Assembly (NCBI GenBank): GCA_009841115.1
Contig: VXML01000020.1
Location: 1-64,000 of the forward strand
Origin: Gemmatimonadota bacterium
Lineage (GTDB): Bacteria > Latescibacterota > UBA2968 > UBA8231
Direction of reading: 5' to 3'
DNA: 64,000 nt
The notes under the pieces were generated by a model. The model saw only the letters and a program-made list of their open reading frames with translations, did no database searches and was not told the origin of the DNA. Below, in pieces: positions 41,473 to 50,676 of this stretch; position 1 is the first letter of the stretch; every line of letters begins with the position of its first letter. The translations under genes were made by a program, and so were the position numbers.

Positions 41473-44133
41473 GTGACCAGTCGCCCGCGCGCCGCCGTGC
41501 GCCTCGCCGGTGCGGCCCTGCTGCTCAGTGGCTTGGCTTTCAATCCGCTGTCCCTCGCGCATTTTTTCCCGGGGCATCCGCTTGGTATCGAGGGTATCAT
41601 CGTCCTGCAGATTGCCTTGCTCTTTGGCGGCGGTTGGCTCGTTTGGCGATGTCCTCGGCTGCCGCTGATTTCCATTGCCCTCGTTGCCCTCGTCTTTGGC
41701 ACGTTTGCCGTCCTCGGGGGATACGGCACGATCCGCTCACTGCAAAAGGTGCAGGAACGCAACCGGCTCTTGGCGACTATTGACCGCAGCGAAGCGGTGC
41801 AGCAGCACCTGAGCGGCGAGGCTCTGCCGCTGCTTGCCTTGGGGATGTACCAAGGTCAACTGCCCGCTGCGCCGGCTCGCGCGCTTTTTGCCCCTGCGGT
41901 TGATGTTGCGGACGTGGAGCAGACGGCAGAGGCGACCGAAGTAGTCCCGGCGCTGGGCATTAAGCGCAAGCGATGGCGGATTTTACCCACTGAGCAATTC
42001 CACGGTTCCGACATTCAACTATGGGAGCCGCTTTTTGCCGCGATGCGTTCCTGTGATTATGCGGCCTTCCACATTGAGACCGGGCATTTTCTCGACGCGG
42101 AAGAGGCAATATACCAAGCCCGTGTGCGCTTTGACGCCCTAGCACAGACACAAGACGGGGAGCGCGCGCAAATACTGGCTCGGCTGGTGCTTGACTGGCA
42201 GCGGCAGGAAGATGACACTTGGCGGATTCGACGCTGGGAGACCGAATCGCTGGAGATGCTCACGCGGGAATACGCGCTGTTTGCCGAAGTACTCGACGAG
42301 GCGCTCCCGCGCGACGAGGACCGCGCCCAGGCTAGGTTTTCGCGCCACGCCGAACTGGTGCGCCAGTCGTTTAGCGACTCCGCGTTCGTCGCGCCGCATC
42401 GCTATTTCACTCGTCAGGCATTTGACCGCCATCCCGGCATCAGCGTCGTGGATATCGACGCCGATGGGTACGACGACCTGTACATTGCCGTGCGCCAGGG
42501 TCGGAACATGCTGTTGCACAACGGCGGCGATGGCACGTTCACCGAGCGCGCGGCCCAATACGGCCTTGATGTGGAGCACCACACGGCTGCTGCGCTTTTC
42601 GCCGACTTTGACAACGACGGTGACCCGGATGTATTCCTCGGCCGCACGCTTGCGCCCAGTCTTTACTTGGTCAACGAGGACGGGCACTTCGCTTCCCGCG
42701 ACTTAGGCGATGGCGTCTTGCCGTTCCTCGTGGCCTCGATCTCGGCGGCCGATTACAACGGCGACGGTCTGCTCGATGCGTACTTTTCCACGTATGCCGC
42801 GCGGATGTTGCTCGCCGCGGCCCCCTCCGCGTCCCGAACTGATTCTTGGGGAGGCGCGCTATTGGCCGACTTCCTGTCTGCGGACCACGCTCGCGCGCTC
42901 TACGACCTGAGCCGCGACCGCATCGGCCACCTTATCTACGACGCGCCAGGGCCGCCCAACGTCCTGCTGCGCAATCTTGGTGACGGTCGCTTCGCTGCAA
43001 CTGCCGCTGTGTGGCGCAATACGTTACAGGCGACTTGGGCCGACTACGACCGCGACGGCGACCCGGATCTCTATCTCGCCAATGACTTTGCCGCTAACAA
43101 CTTGCTCCGTAACGACGGTGGTGCCCTCGTTGATGTTACCGCGGAGAGCGGGGCCGCGGATCCGGGCTTTGGCATGGGCGCGAGTTGGGCCGATTACGAC
43201 GGGGACGGTCGCCAAGACCTGTACGTGACCAACATGCACAGCAGCGCTGGTCGCCGCATCACGGAAGCCGCCGGGCGGGCGGGTGCGGCGTTTGCCCCTT
43301 TGGCCCGGGGCAACTCCCTCCTGCGGAACGGCAGTGAGGGTTTCACCCTCGTTGCAGACTCGCCGGTGGAGGATGGCGGCTGGGGCTGGGGCGGCCAGTT
43401 TTTGGACTTTGATAACGACGGAGATCTCGACATCTACGCTCTTAGTGGCTACTACACCCCGCCGTCCGAAGTCGCTCTCCCCGAGGATACCTGAAGCCTG
43501 TTTTGGCGCACGGTCGTGCGTCATGGCCGGACGGATGGGGCGTACAATGTGGGGGCGCGGCTCGACGCGGGGGCCTCGCTTAGCGGATACCAGCGCAACC
43601 GCTTCTTTCTCAATGTAGAAGGTCGCGACTTTATCGATATATCGGGTTTGTCGGCAGCGGATTCGCCTGCGGATGGTCGCGCCTTCGCTACCTTGGACTT
43701 TGACCGCGATGGGCGCATTGATTTGGCTGTCGTCAATGCCAACGAGCCGCTCTGCGAGCTGTTTGCCAACCGCAGCAAGGCGGGGCACGTCCTCGCGTTG
43801 CGGTTTGTGGGGGGTAACGACCGCGACGAGATTTCGCGCGAATGGAGCGTGCGCGATGGGTATGGCGTGCAAGTGGAAGTGGATGTCGGCGGGAGGACGC
43901 TGTTGCGCGAGCACCGAGCCGGCGAGGGCTTCTCGGCCCAAAACAGCGCTACCTTGCTCGTCGGCTTAGGCGCACATCAACGAGCGGATGCCGTGCACGT
44001 GCGTTGGCCTTCGGGGCGCGCGCAGCAGGTTGCAGAAGTCGCCGCTGGTATGCTGGTGACAGTCTATGAAAACCCTCGGTACTCGCCTACGGAGGCGGCG
44101 TTTGTGGTGGTGCCGTACCGTAGGACGCCGTAA
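41473..44133 (+). CDS. large FG-GAP/UnbV (CRTAC1-type) protein with in-frame TGA, candidate selenoprotein
   Basis: One frame of 887 codons runs from GTG 41473 to TAA 44131-44133, interrupted only by TGA at 43492-43494 (codon 674). The GTG has GGAGG 9 bases upstream, the ATG at 41464 abuts it and is less likely. The N-terminus has three membrane segments (to about residue 85), then a helical part, then FG-GAP loops (DIDADGYDDLYI, DFDNDGDPDVFL, DYDGDGRQDLYV, DFDNDGDLDIYA). Past the TGA come SLFWRTVV, another FG-GAP loop (DFDRDGRIDLAV) and the UnbV domain (VRWPSGRAQQV). Both halves are needed for a typical family member, so either readthrough as selenocysteine or a nonsense mutation. The TGA is followed by a SECIS-like hairpin. 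Other genes here use TGA as stop, so the genetic code is standard. Confidence 0.75.
43492..43527 (+). promoter_or_regulatory. candidate bacterial SECIS element 3' of the in-frame TGA
   Basis: TGA (43492-43494) is followed by 17 bases, then the apical loop GGTC (43512-43515) closed by an 8-bp stem (43504-43511 with 43516-43523, one G-T pair). A GCC at 43496-43498 can pair with GGC at 43525-43527 as a lower stem. The bacterial SECIS model asks for an apical loop 16-37 bases after the UGA, a guanine in the first two loop bases and an upper stem of at least 4 bp; all hold. The loop GGUC is part of the E. coli fdhF loop AGGUCU. The bulged U of fdhF is not seen. Confidence 0.55.
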
Positions 44134-44219
44134 TTTCAGGACGCTTGACAGGAATATGGCTGCCATTGCAACGGTGCTGCCATCGCAGGTTCACCTAGTA
44201 ACTTCAGGAGGTATAAAAA

Positions 44220-44945
44220 ATGGTTGTTAATGTTGCTCATAGGGGTGCGTCGGGAAACTATCCCGAAAATACGTTGATCGCCTTTCAGAAGGCGTTGGAA
44301 ATTGGCGTTGATGAGATTGAGCTGGATCTCCACATGACAAAGGATGACCATCTAATTGTCATGCACGACTCAACCGTAGAGCGAACGACAGATGGCACGG
44401 GCGCGATTGCCGAACTCACACTAGCTGAAATCAAAGCCCTTGACGCCGGAAGCGTGTTTGGTGAGCAGTTTCGGGGTGAGCGCGTGCCGACATGGGAGGA
44501 AGCATTAGACCTCGTACAAGGGAAGGTTAGACTCAATGTCCACCTCAAAGAAGGGGGCAATCCAGACGGTCACTACGAACGCAAAGCTGCACAGGCATTG
44601 CACGAGTTTCAGATGGTAGAGGCTTCTATTTTGGCATGCAACGATGAAAGCGTTGGAATTTTTGCCGAGATTGACTCGCAGATTGAGTGCCGGCTCTTTC
44701 GCGCGGATCGCACACCAGAGGAATACATCCGAAAATCGGTAGAGATGGGGCTGCGGACGATGCAGCCGGGACGGGACATCACGACCCGGGAGTTTGTGCA
44801 AAAGGCCCATGCGGCAGGACGAGTTGTGCACGTCTTCTATGCGGATACCCCTGAAGATATGCGAGCTTACATCGAGATCGGCGTCGATGGGATTTTGACG
44901 AACTATCCGGAACGACTGAAGGCGGTTCTCACAGAAATTGAGTAG
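44220..44945 (+). CDS. glycerophosphodiester phosphodiesterase
   Basis: A 241-residue TIM-barrel phosphodiesterase that releases glycerol 3-phosphate from deacylated phospholipids. The family signatures are HRGASGNYPENT (6-17, with catalytic H6) and EIELDLHMTKDDHLIVMHD (metal-binding E-D and catalytic histidine near 54; quoted here by its parts EIELDLHM and IVMHD). The C-terminal IGVDGILTNYPERL strand is complete. No signal peptide, so it acts in the cytoplasm. An AGGAGG site precedes the ATG. A single-gene unit after the FG-GAP gene. Confidence 0.92.
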   Translation: MVVNVAHRGASGNYPENTLIAFQKALEIGVDEIELDLHMTKDDHLIVMHDSTVERTTDGTGAIAELTLAEIKALDAGSVFGEQFRGERVPTWEEALDLVQGKVRLNVHLKEGGNPDGHYERKAAQALHEFQMVEASILACNDESVGIFAEIDSQIECRLFRADRTPEEYIRKSVEMGLRTMQPGRDITTREFVQKAHAAGRVVHVFYADTPEDMRAYIEIGVDGILTNYPERLKAVLTEIE

Positions 44946-44959
44946 AGGGGGCCGCCTCG

Positions 44960-46348
44960 TCATACTAACTTTTTGAACACAAAAGCTCCCAATTCGTAGC
45001 TTATTACGCGATCATCGTCGTCAAATGTAAAGAGGGCGATTTCCCCGGCTGCACGACCTTCGCGAACAAGCCATTCCTCTTCCTTGTCCGTCGGTTCGAG
45101 GACTGCCGGGGCGTGTAGGGAATACGCAGACCCACCGTGAGCCGCAAGCCGCAGGCTGCCGTCGCGCACCTCAAGGTCCACATCAATGCCCGGCTCGGCG
45201 CGATAGTAACCGACAAAGCGCCGCAATGCCTCTGGTGTTGGTTCAAGCGCTGGCTGCTCGGGTACAAGCGGCACTGCTTCGTCGGCATTTAGTACCATTT
45301 CAAGCACTTCTTGGGCAATCTCAAGACCTCCGGGCGGGGGCCACATGTTGATGAGAACAACCACGCCGGTTTTCCGCGGAACGTTAAACCACACCTGTGT
45401 GCCAAAGCCGTGGATCCCGCCACCGTGATTGTGATAGACATGGTCGCCGATGCGGGTTGCTCGCCAGCCTAGACATTGCCCTGCCGACCAGTCCGATTCG
45501 ACGTATTGCGGTTGTTGAATCTCCACCAGTGTTGATCCCTTGAGTACCTGTGCCCCGCGGCGATCTCCGCCGTCGGTTTGGAATTGGAACGATACCCACT
45601 TTGCCAAGTCGCCAACGGTGGAATGCAGTTGTCCCGCGGCTGAAATCCCGTTCAGGTGGGCGTAAGGAGCGCGTTCAGGGCGGTCTTGGTAGGGCGTCGG
45701 GTTATAACCGACAAAGAAGTGAGGACGCAATTCGTCCGTCAGGTCGAAAACCGTGGACGCTAGGCCGAGCGGCTCAATGATATTGGCGTGGACGTATTCG
45801 ATGTATGGCGTGCCGGTGAGCCGATACACCACCTCGCCGAGTAACCCAAATGCAAGGTTTGAGTATTTGAAAGCGGAGTCCTGCGGGATGACAATCCCCG
45901 TCTCCGGCAGTTTGCCAAGCATCTCCTCGCGGCTGGGGAAGTCGAGATCATTCCAACCGTGCGTCGGCGACTCGGTGACTAAGCCGGAGCGGTGTGTCAG
46001 CAATCGTCGGAGCGTCACACCATTGACATCGCCGCGGATAGTGCGAACTGAAGCAAATTCGGGGATGTGCTGTGCTAGTGGATCGTCCAACTTGAGTTGT
46101 CCCGCATCCCGCAACTGCATAATCGCAGTTGTAGTGAACGTCTTGGTCACTGAGGCGATGCGGGCAATCGTGCTTTCAGTAGGCTTTTTGCCCGAATCGA
46201 GATCCGCTGCACCGAACCCGCCGAACCAAGCGAGTCCTTGGTCACGGATGATGCCGAGTGCCATACCGGGCAGTCTATACTTGGCGACCGTTGTTGCTGC
46301 CAAGCGTTCGATGGCTGGTATCAAAGTTTGGAGAACACAATCTGCCAT
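44960..46348 (-). CDS. serine hydrolase of the class C beta-lactamase/esterase family
   Basis: A 462-residue protein. The start is ATG 46348, since the earlier 34 codons are unlike the family. Motifs are SVTK (ASVTKTF near residue 66), YSN (KYSNLAFG near 160) and HGG (NHGGGIHGFG near 305), all intact. A C-terminal extension (from about 370) forms a small beta-barrel, as in peptidases and esterases of this family. No clear signal peptide. Likely a D-aminopeptidase or esterase; resistance is not implied. It is the last minus-strand gene before the convergent phosphodiesterase. Confidence 0.88.
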   Translation of the reverse strand: MADCVLQTLIPAIERLAATTVAKYRLPGMALGIIRDQGLAWFGGFGAADLDSGKKPTESTIARIASVTKTFTTTAIMQLRDAGQLKLDDPLAQHIPEFASVRTIRGDVNGVTLRRLLTHRSGLVTESPTHGWNDLDFPSREEMLGKLPETGIVIPQDSAFKYSNLAFGLLGEVVYRLTGTPYIEYVHANIIEPLGLASTVFDLTDELRPHFFVGYNPTPYQDRPERAPYAHLNGISAAGQLHSTVGDLAKWVSFQFQTDGGDRRGAQVLKGSTLVEIQQPQYVESDWSAGQCLGWRATRIGDHVYHNHGGGIHGFGTQVWFNVPRKTGVVVLINMWPPPGGLEIAQEVLEMVLNADEAVPLVPEQPALEPTPEALRRFVGYYRAEPGIDVDLEVRDGSLRLAAHGGSAYSLHAPAVLEPTDKEEEWLVREGRAAGEIALFTFDDDDRVISYELGAFVFKKLV

Positions 46349-46481
46349 TTGCTTTCCCAAATCCCACGGGCTGCCAATCACGCATCCCGTACGCGAATGC
46401 AGCCAACGCCGCGCCCTATGATCAATCCAGTGCCACCGGGTCGCCGCCACGTGAGTTACGCTGGCGCAAGGGACTCATGGA

Positions 46482-46802
46482 CTAATCGAGGTGGAAGACC
46501 TCTTCTAGTTCGATTAGCGCGTCTTTGGGGCCGCCCTCCGGTATTTCGACTAATCCCTCGTTGGCTTCCCCCCAGCGCTGCGTGGCCTCTTCGGAGAGAA
46601 AGCCGTCAAGGGCCGTGGCGAAATCCGTCTCGGTCTCAAAGTAGCCGAAGACGAGGCCATCTGCGTTCATAAAGAGCGAGTAACGGTGCCAGCCGTGGCG
46701 CGTAAGGGCCGCGCAGACTTCGGGCCACACTTGGCGATGCACTTCCTTGTACTCGGCGATTCGATCCTTTTTGACCTGCATCTGAAAACCAACTCGTCGC
46801 AT
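46482..46802 (-). CDS. rhaM: L-rhamnose mutarotase
   Basis: A 106-residue dimeric ferredoxin-like enzyme interconverting the alpha and beta anomers of L-rhamnose or a related deoxysugar. Family features: an N-terminal KKDRIAEYKEVHRQVWPEV (11-29) with H22 and W25, the RHGWHRYSLF strand near 35, and FGYFETETDF. The length equals RhaM. It ends a four-gene operon; upstream gene stops 4 bases before. AAAGGAG lies before the ATG within the upstream gene. Context points to catabolism of a deoxysugar acid. Confidence 0.9.
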   Translation of the reverse strand: MRRVGFQMQVKKDRIAEYKEVHRQVWPEVCAALTRHGWHRYSLFMNADGLVFGYFETETDFATALDGFLSEEATQRWGEANEGLVEIPEGGPKDALIELEEVFHLD

Positions 46803-46806
46803 CTAC

Positions 46807-47349
46807 TCAAACTCCTTTGAAATTATCCATATCCGGCACAATGGACTGCCCGCGTTCCAAGTCGAAGTCGATTTCCACGGAGTGGGCTTGATAATCTTGG
46901 TCGCCGCGCGTGGTTTGATACACGTCGTGGCCCTCGACGCAGATGGGCATGGTGTGCCACACCCCGAGGTGCAAGCAGACGCCTACGTCGCCCGCTGAGT
47001 AAAAAGCGCGCAGTTCCTCGGCTTGGATGTCGTCTTGGATCGCCCCGACGAGAAATACGCTCGGCGAGTGCAAGCTAGGGTAAAACGATTGGCCGGCGTC
47101 CGTGTGAAAGGCAAAATGGGCGCGCTCTAGCCCCTCGGAGATGGGCACGCGCTGCGGATGGGGTGTGTACCAGCCGGGGCCATCTTTGGGCTCGGGGCCG
47201 GGCATGGCGAGGACTGGGTACGCGTTGGTGGCATAGCCGCCTTTGACCTTGTCCGGCTTGCGCTCTTCAAAGGTGCGAATTACATGGCCGAAGGGGGCAA
47301 ACGTCTCGGGTACGAGCGGTTCGACCGGAATTTTGACGAGGTTCCACAT
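46807..47349 (-). CDS. ureidoglycolate lyase family protein, paralogue of 48621-49139
   Basis: A 180-residue cupin-like protein of the ureidoglycolate lyase family (AllA fold). Typical segments are PFGHVIRTFEE near 18, HTDAGQSFYPSLHSPSVFLV near 81 (in parts HTDAGQSFYP and SPSVFLV), YSAGDVGVCLHLGVWH near 114 and a C-terminal DFDLERGQ. The metal residues are typical H and E. In ureide use such enzymes release urea from ureidoglycolate to glyoxylate, but here the neighbours are sugar-acid genes, so another substrate is plausible. A GAGGAG site is present. Confidence 0.85.
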   Translation of the reverse strand: MWNLVKIPVEPLVPETFAPFGHVIRTFEERKPDKVKGGYATNAYPVLAMPGPEPKDGPGWYTPHPQRVPISEGLERAHFAFHTDAGQSFYPSLHSPSVFLVGAIQDDIQAEELRAFYSAGDVGVCLHLGVWHTMPICVEGHDVYQTTRGDQDYQAHSVEIDFDLERGQSIVPDMDNFKGV

Positions 47350-47372
47350 GGCAATCTCCTCTCGTTACGTGG

Positions 47373-48617
47373 TTAGTCGATGCCTAAGGCGGCGTCTATC
47401 TCAGCTTGATAAGCGTACGATTGGCAGGATTCGACCGCGCTGAGCGCGACTGGGCCACCTGCGCGCCAGGATTCAAATACTGCGTAGAGCGCTGCCACGT
47501 CCTTCAGGCCGCAATGGCCATCCATTTCGACGGTGCGCTGGCCGCGCACGGCCTCCGCCATTTCGTGCAGTTCGTACGCGATCAGCTTCAGATCGACGAG
47601 CGGGTCGCCGGCCGAGACGCCGCTCGGAAAGAGGTAGTGAGTCAGCGGGTCGAATGCCAATCCCGCGCCCTCGGCAGACGCGAGGATGTCCTCTTGGCTG
47701 AGGGGCGTGGTATTGCGTCGCGTCAGCGTTATGCGTCCTCCGCGAACGCCAAAGCCATCGATGCTGCCGTCGGTGCCCATGATTAGCTCGCGGTGCGTGC
47801 CCGCGTGGCCGGCGATTCCGACGATCCAGTTTAGGGTTGCACCGCTCTCCATTTTGAAGATCGCTTGGGTAGTGTCTTCGGCCGCGGCGGGGATGCGCTC
47901 GGGCATGGCCGCGAAGCGCTTTTTGTAGAACTCGTAGTCCATGGACATGGATGCCGATTTTTGTCGCTCCGGTTCTATCATCCGCGCATCGGCATAGACT
48001 TCGGCAAAGTCCCCCAATTGGTAGCGGATCATATGAGTGAAGTGTACGGCCATATCGAGGATAAAGCCGCCCAACTCCCGGCGGTGCCGCCAGGGGGTGA
48101 TAAAGATGGAATTGCCCGCGCCGAGCGAGTGGTACATCCCCATGTAGGGCGTGCCGATGGCACCGGTGTCGAGCAGGTGGCGCACGATGCGGGCCGAAGG
48201 GTCGCGGCGGAAATTTTCAGCTACGGAGACAATGCGCTCGTTGCGCGTGGCTGCGTCGAGGATCTGCTGGCAGGCTCGCACTGTGATGGCCAGCGGCTTT
48301 TCCACTAGCACGTGCAAGCCCAAGTCGAGGGCTTCGCAGACGACGGTGTGATGCACTGAAGGATCGGTCACCACGTCCACGGCTTCTAGGTCCGGCACTT
48401 TCTGGACCATCGCTTCCATGTTGGTGCAGACCTTGGGGCGGGTCCCGAGGAGCTTCTCAGCTTCGGCGGCGGCCATCTCGGCGTTTTCCGCGCTGATGTC
48501 GCAGACCGCGCTCAGTTCGACTGCGTCGAAGGGGGAGTCGGCTAGTTGCTTGAGGCCGTGTAGATGGCGGGTGCCCATGCCGCCGCAGCCGACGAGGGCT
48601 AGGCGCACCTTGTCCAT
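47373..48617 (-). CDS. Gfo/Idh/MocA family oxidoreductase
   Basis: A 414-residue NAD(P)-dependent dehydrogenase acting on sugars, cyclitols or sugar acids. The N-terminal Rossmann motif is VGCGGMGTRHLHGL (9-22). EKPLAITVRAC near 100 carries the catalytic EKP motif, and the C-terminal domain is an alpha/beta GFO-type fold. It starts 3 bases after the first lyase-like gene and precedes the second by 23 bases, so it is flanked by two paralogues. The reaction fits oxidation of a deoxysugar lactone or similar compound. Start ATG 48617. Confidence 0.9.
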   Translation of the reverse strand: MDKVRLALVGCGGMGTRHLHGLKQLADSPFDAVELSAVCDISAENAEMAAAEAEKLLGTRPKVCTNMEAMVQKVPDLEAVDVVTDPSVHHTVVCEALDLGLHVLVEKPLAITVRACQQILDAATRNERIVSVAENFRRDPSARIVRHLLDTGAIGTPYMGMYHSLGAGNSIFITPWRHRRELGGFILDMAVHFTHMIRYQLGDFAEVYADARMIEPERQKSASMSMDYEFYKKRFAAMPERIPAAAEDTTQAIFKMESGATLNWIVGIAGHAGTHRELIMGTDGSIDGFGVRGGRITLTRRNTTPLSQEDILASAEGAGLAFDPLTHYLFPSGVSAGDPLVDLKLIAYELHEMAEAVRGQRTVEMDGHCGLKDVAALYAVFESWRAGGPVALSAVESCQSYAYQAEIDAALGID

Positions 48618-48620
48618 CGG

Positions 48621-49139
48621 CTATTCCTGCCAGTTGGGGACGCTGCTCATGTCGGGCAGCAGGGCCAAGCCGCGGTCTTGGTCGAAGTGGACATCGACCG
48701 AGTGGTCGTGATAGTTCTGGTTGCCGCGCGCGGTTAGGTACGCCTCCTCGCCGCGCAGGCACACGGGCATGGTGTGCCACACCTTTAGGTGCATGCAGAT
48801 GCCAGTGCTGCCGTCGGAGTAAAAGGCGCGCAAATCCTCCGGCTCGATCATGGGCTGGATCGGGGCCACGAAAAAGACGGTCGGGCAGTGCCGGCTCGGA
48901 TAGAAGGACTGCCCGGCGTCGTCGTGAAAGGCGAAGTGCGCTCGCAGCCGGCCTTCGGATAGGTCGAGTTGGTCGGATGTGGGGTCTTTGACCTCGGCCC
49001 GCACGGTGTACGCGCGTTCGACGAGTGCGCCTACCACAACCTCGGGTTTGGCCTCGTCAAAGGTGGAGATGACTTGCCCGAAAGGGGCAAAGGCCGAGGG
49101 GGTCAGCGGCTCCACGGGAACCTTGAGAATTTTTAGCAC
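48621..49139 (-). CDS. ureidoglycolate lyase family protein, paralogue of 46807-47349
   Basis: A 172-residue cupin-like protein with the same motifs as the second copy (PFGQVISTFDEAKPE near 18, HDDAGQSFYPSRHCPTVFFV near 73 in two parts, DGSTGICMHLKVWH near 110, and DQDRGLALLPD at the end). GTG start with AAAAGGAGCG upstream. It is the first gene of the four-gene operon that includes the Gfo/Idh/MocA enzyme, the second copy and the mutarotase. The two copies are alike but clearly diverged, so the duplication is old. Confidence 0.85.
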   Translation of the reverse strand: MLKILKVPVEPLTPSAFAPFGQVISTFDEAKPEVVVGALVERAYTVRAEVKDPTSDQLDLSEGRLRAHFAFHDDAGQSFYPSRHCPTVFFVAPIQPMIEPEDLRAFYSDGSTGICMHLKVWHTMPVCLRGEEAYLTARGNQNYHDHSVDVHFDQDRGLALLPDMSSVPNWQE

Positions 49140-49155
49140 GGCAACGCTCCTTTTG

Positions 49156-50676
49156 TCAGAAGGCCAGCAGCATCGGTCCCATGCGCTCTAGCAAGAGGGT
49201 GCGATAGCGCTCGGCCTTGGCCACTTGTAGCCGTTCGAGCGGGTTGAAGTCGTCGGTGATGAGGTCTCCTCCGGAGGGCATGGGATATTCGTGCGCCGCT
49301 AGCCACGCCGCATCCTCAGACTCTAGGGAAATCGGTTGTCGCGAAACCAAGAAGACAAAGTCGTTAAATGTTTCGCCGGGCAGCGAGACGAGGGCCAGTC
49401 GGTGCGGATAAACCTCGCCCAGCGTCCGGTACACGGCCGCAGCGGCATCGGCTTCTGGTCCTTCGGTGAAGCCGACGAAGTTTAGGGCTAATAGGCCGTC
49501 GTCTTTGAGGAGCCGGTCGAGGTCGGCGAGCATCTCAACGCTTAGCAGATGGCTGGGCACGGACCCGCCGGTGAAGCAGTCGTGGACGATGAAGTCGTAT
49601 TGCTGGTTGAGACGGCGGATTTCGTAGCGGGCGTCGCCGACTAGCAGCGCGCCCGATGGCTCGTAGAGAAAGTATTGCTGCGCGGCTTTGGCTACCTCTG
49701 GGTCCAACTCTAAAGCGTCGGTGTCGATGTCTTGCGCTGCAAATGCCATGGCAATGTAGCCCCCGCCGAGGCCGATCAGTAGTGCGTTGCGCCCCTCCGG
49801 GTGCAAGTGAGGCAAGGCGGCGATGATTTTTTGGTAGCTGAGCACTGGCCCGCGCGTGTCGAGCCGCAGCGCGCTGATGACCGAAGCGTCCGACAGCATC
49901 CACCGCACTCGACGGGCGCGGTCATCGACAACCCGCACCCAGCCGTAGTGGCTTTCGGCTTGGTGAACTAGGCGATAATCTCCGTGTTCGGTCGGACCTA
50001 GGTTGGGCTGTAGCCAGAGTCCTGCGCCGGTGGCAATCGCCGCGGCTGCGACCGGTCCTAACCCCGCCTGGCCCCACCGTCGCTCGTACAATGCGACGAC
50101 GATTGCCAACAAGATCAAGGCTGCGCTAACTCCGTAGAGAATCACCCGCGACCCAAGGGCTGGCAGTAGGAAAAAGCCCAATAGCAAGGTGCCCACCACG
50201 CTGCCGACCGTGCTGACTGCAAAGACCGAGCCGGCTGCCATACCCACGCCTGCCCGCCGCCGCGCCGCCAGTGCGATCACCTGCGGCCCCACCATCCCGA
50301 GGCAGGTCAGCGGCAGAGAAAAAAGCAGCAGGGCACTGGTAAAAGCCCCAGCGCGCAGCCCTAGATCGTTGGTCCACAGCAAGATCGGGCGGCTGACGAG
50401 CGGAATCACAGCCGTTGTCAGCCCGGCGAGTGCTATGGCGTAGGAAAGCCGGAAGCGCGTCTGTTTATCGGCGACCAAGCCGCCGAGGTAATAGCCCAGT
50501 GCCAAGGCGATCAAAGCGACGGATATGAGTGACGACCACACGTAGAGACTGACCCCGTAGAAGGGGCCGATGATGCGCGTGCCCAACAGCTCTAGCATCA
50601 TCACTGCCGCCCCGGAGATGGTTACGGTGCCGTAGAGCAGCAAGCGATTTTGGTGGTTTAATTGTTCTTCACTCAC
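49156..50676 (-). CDS. membrane-fused spermidine-synthase-like protein
   Basis: A 506-residue protein. The first half (to about 230) has about eight membrane segments (MLELLGTRIIGPFYG near the start). The second half is a methyltransferase/aminopropyltransferase-like Rossmann domain: LLIGLGGGYIAMAF near 290 with an acid at the end of the next strand (ALELDPEV), VGDARYEIRRL near 355, and FIVHDCFTGG near 368 for the spermidine-synthase active site. This fusion recurs in environmental bacteria; polyamine activity is not proven. GTG start, overlapping the TPR gene by 8 bases. It ends a long envelope cluster. Confidence 0.82.
   Translation of the reverse strand: MSEEQLNHQNRLLLYGTVTISGAAVMMLELLGTRIIGPFYGVSLYVWSSLISVALIALALGYYLGGLVADKQTRFRLSYAIALAGLTTAVIPLVSRPILLWTNDLGLRAGAFTSALLLFSLPLTCLGMVGPQVIALAARRRAGVGMAAGSVFAVSTVGSVVGTLLLGFFLLPALGSRVILYGVSAALILLAIVVALYERRWGQAGLGPVAAAAIATGAGLWLQPNLGPTEHGDYRLVHQAESHYGWVRVVDDRARRVRWMLSDASVISALRLDTRGPVLSYQKIIAALPHLHPEGRNALLIGLGGGYIAMAFAAQDIDTDALELDPEVAKAAQQYFLYEPSGALLVGDARYEIRRLNQQYDFIVHDCFTGGSVPSHLLSVEMLADLDRLLKDDGLLALNFVGFTEGPEADAAAAVYRTLGEVYPHRLALVSLPGETFNDFVFLVSRQPISLESEDAAWLAAHEYPMPSGGDLITDDFNPLERLQVAKAERYRTLLLERMGPMLLAF

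Noticed and set aside
43492-43494. Alternative genetic code (TGA as Trp or Gly) to explain the in-frame TGA.
   Set aside because: Many genes here end in TGA at the expected length (for example 3004, 13076, 33959), so TGA is a normal stop in this genome.
44145-44150. A perfect TTGACA before the phosphodiesterase gene.
   Set aside because: No -10-like hexamer lies 16-18 bases downstream (the bases are gcaacg), so I do not call a promoter.
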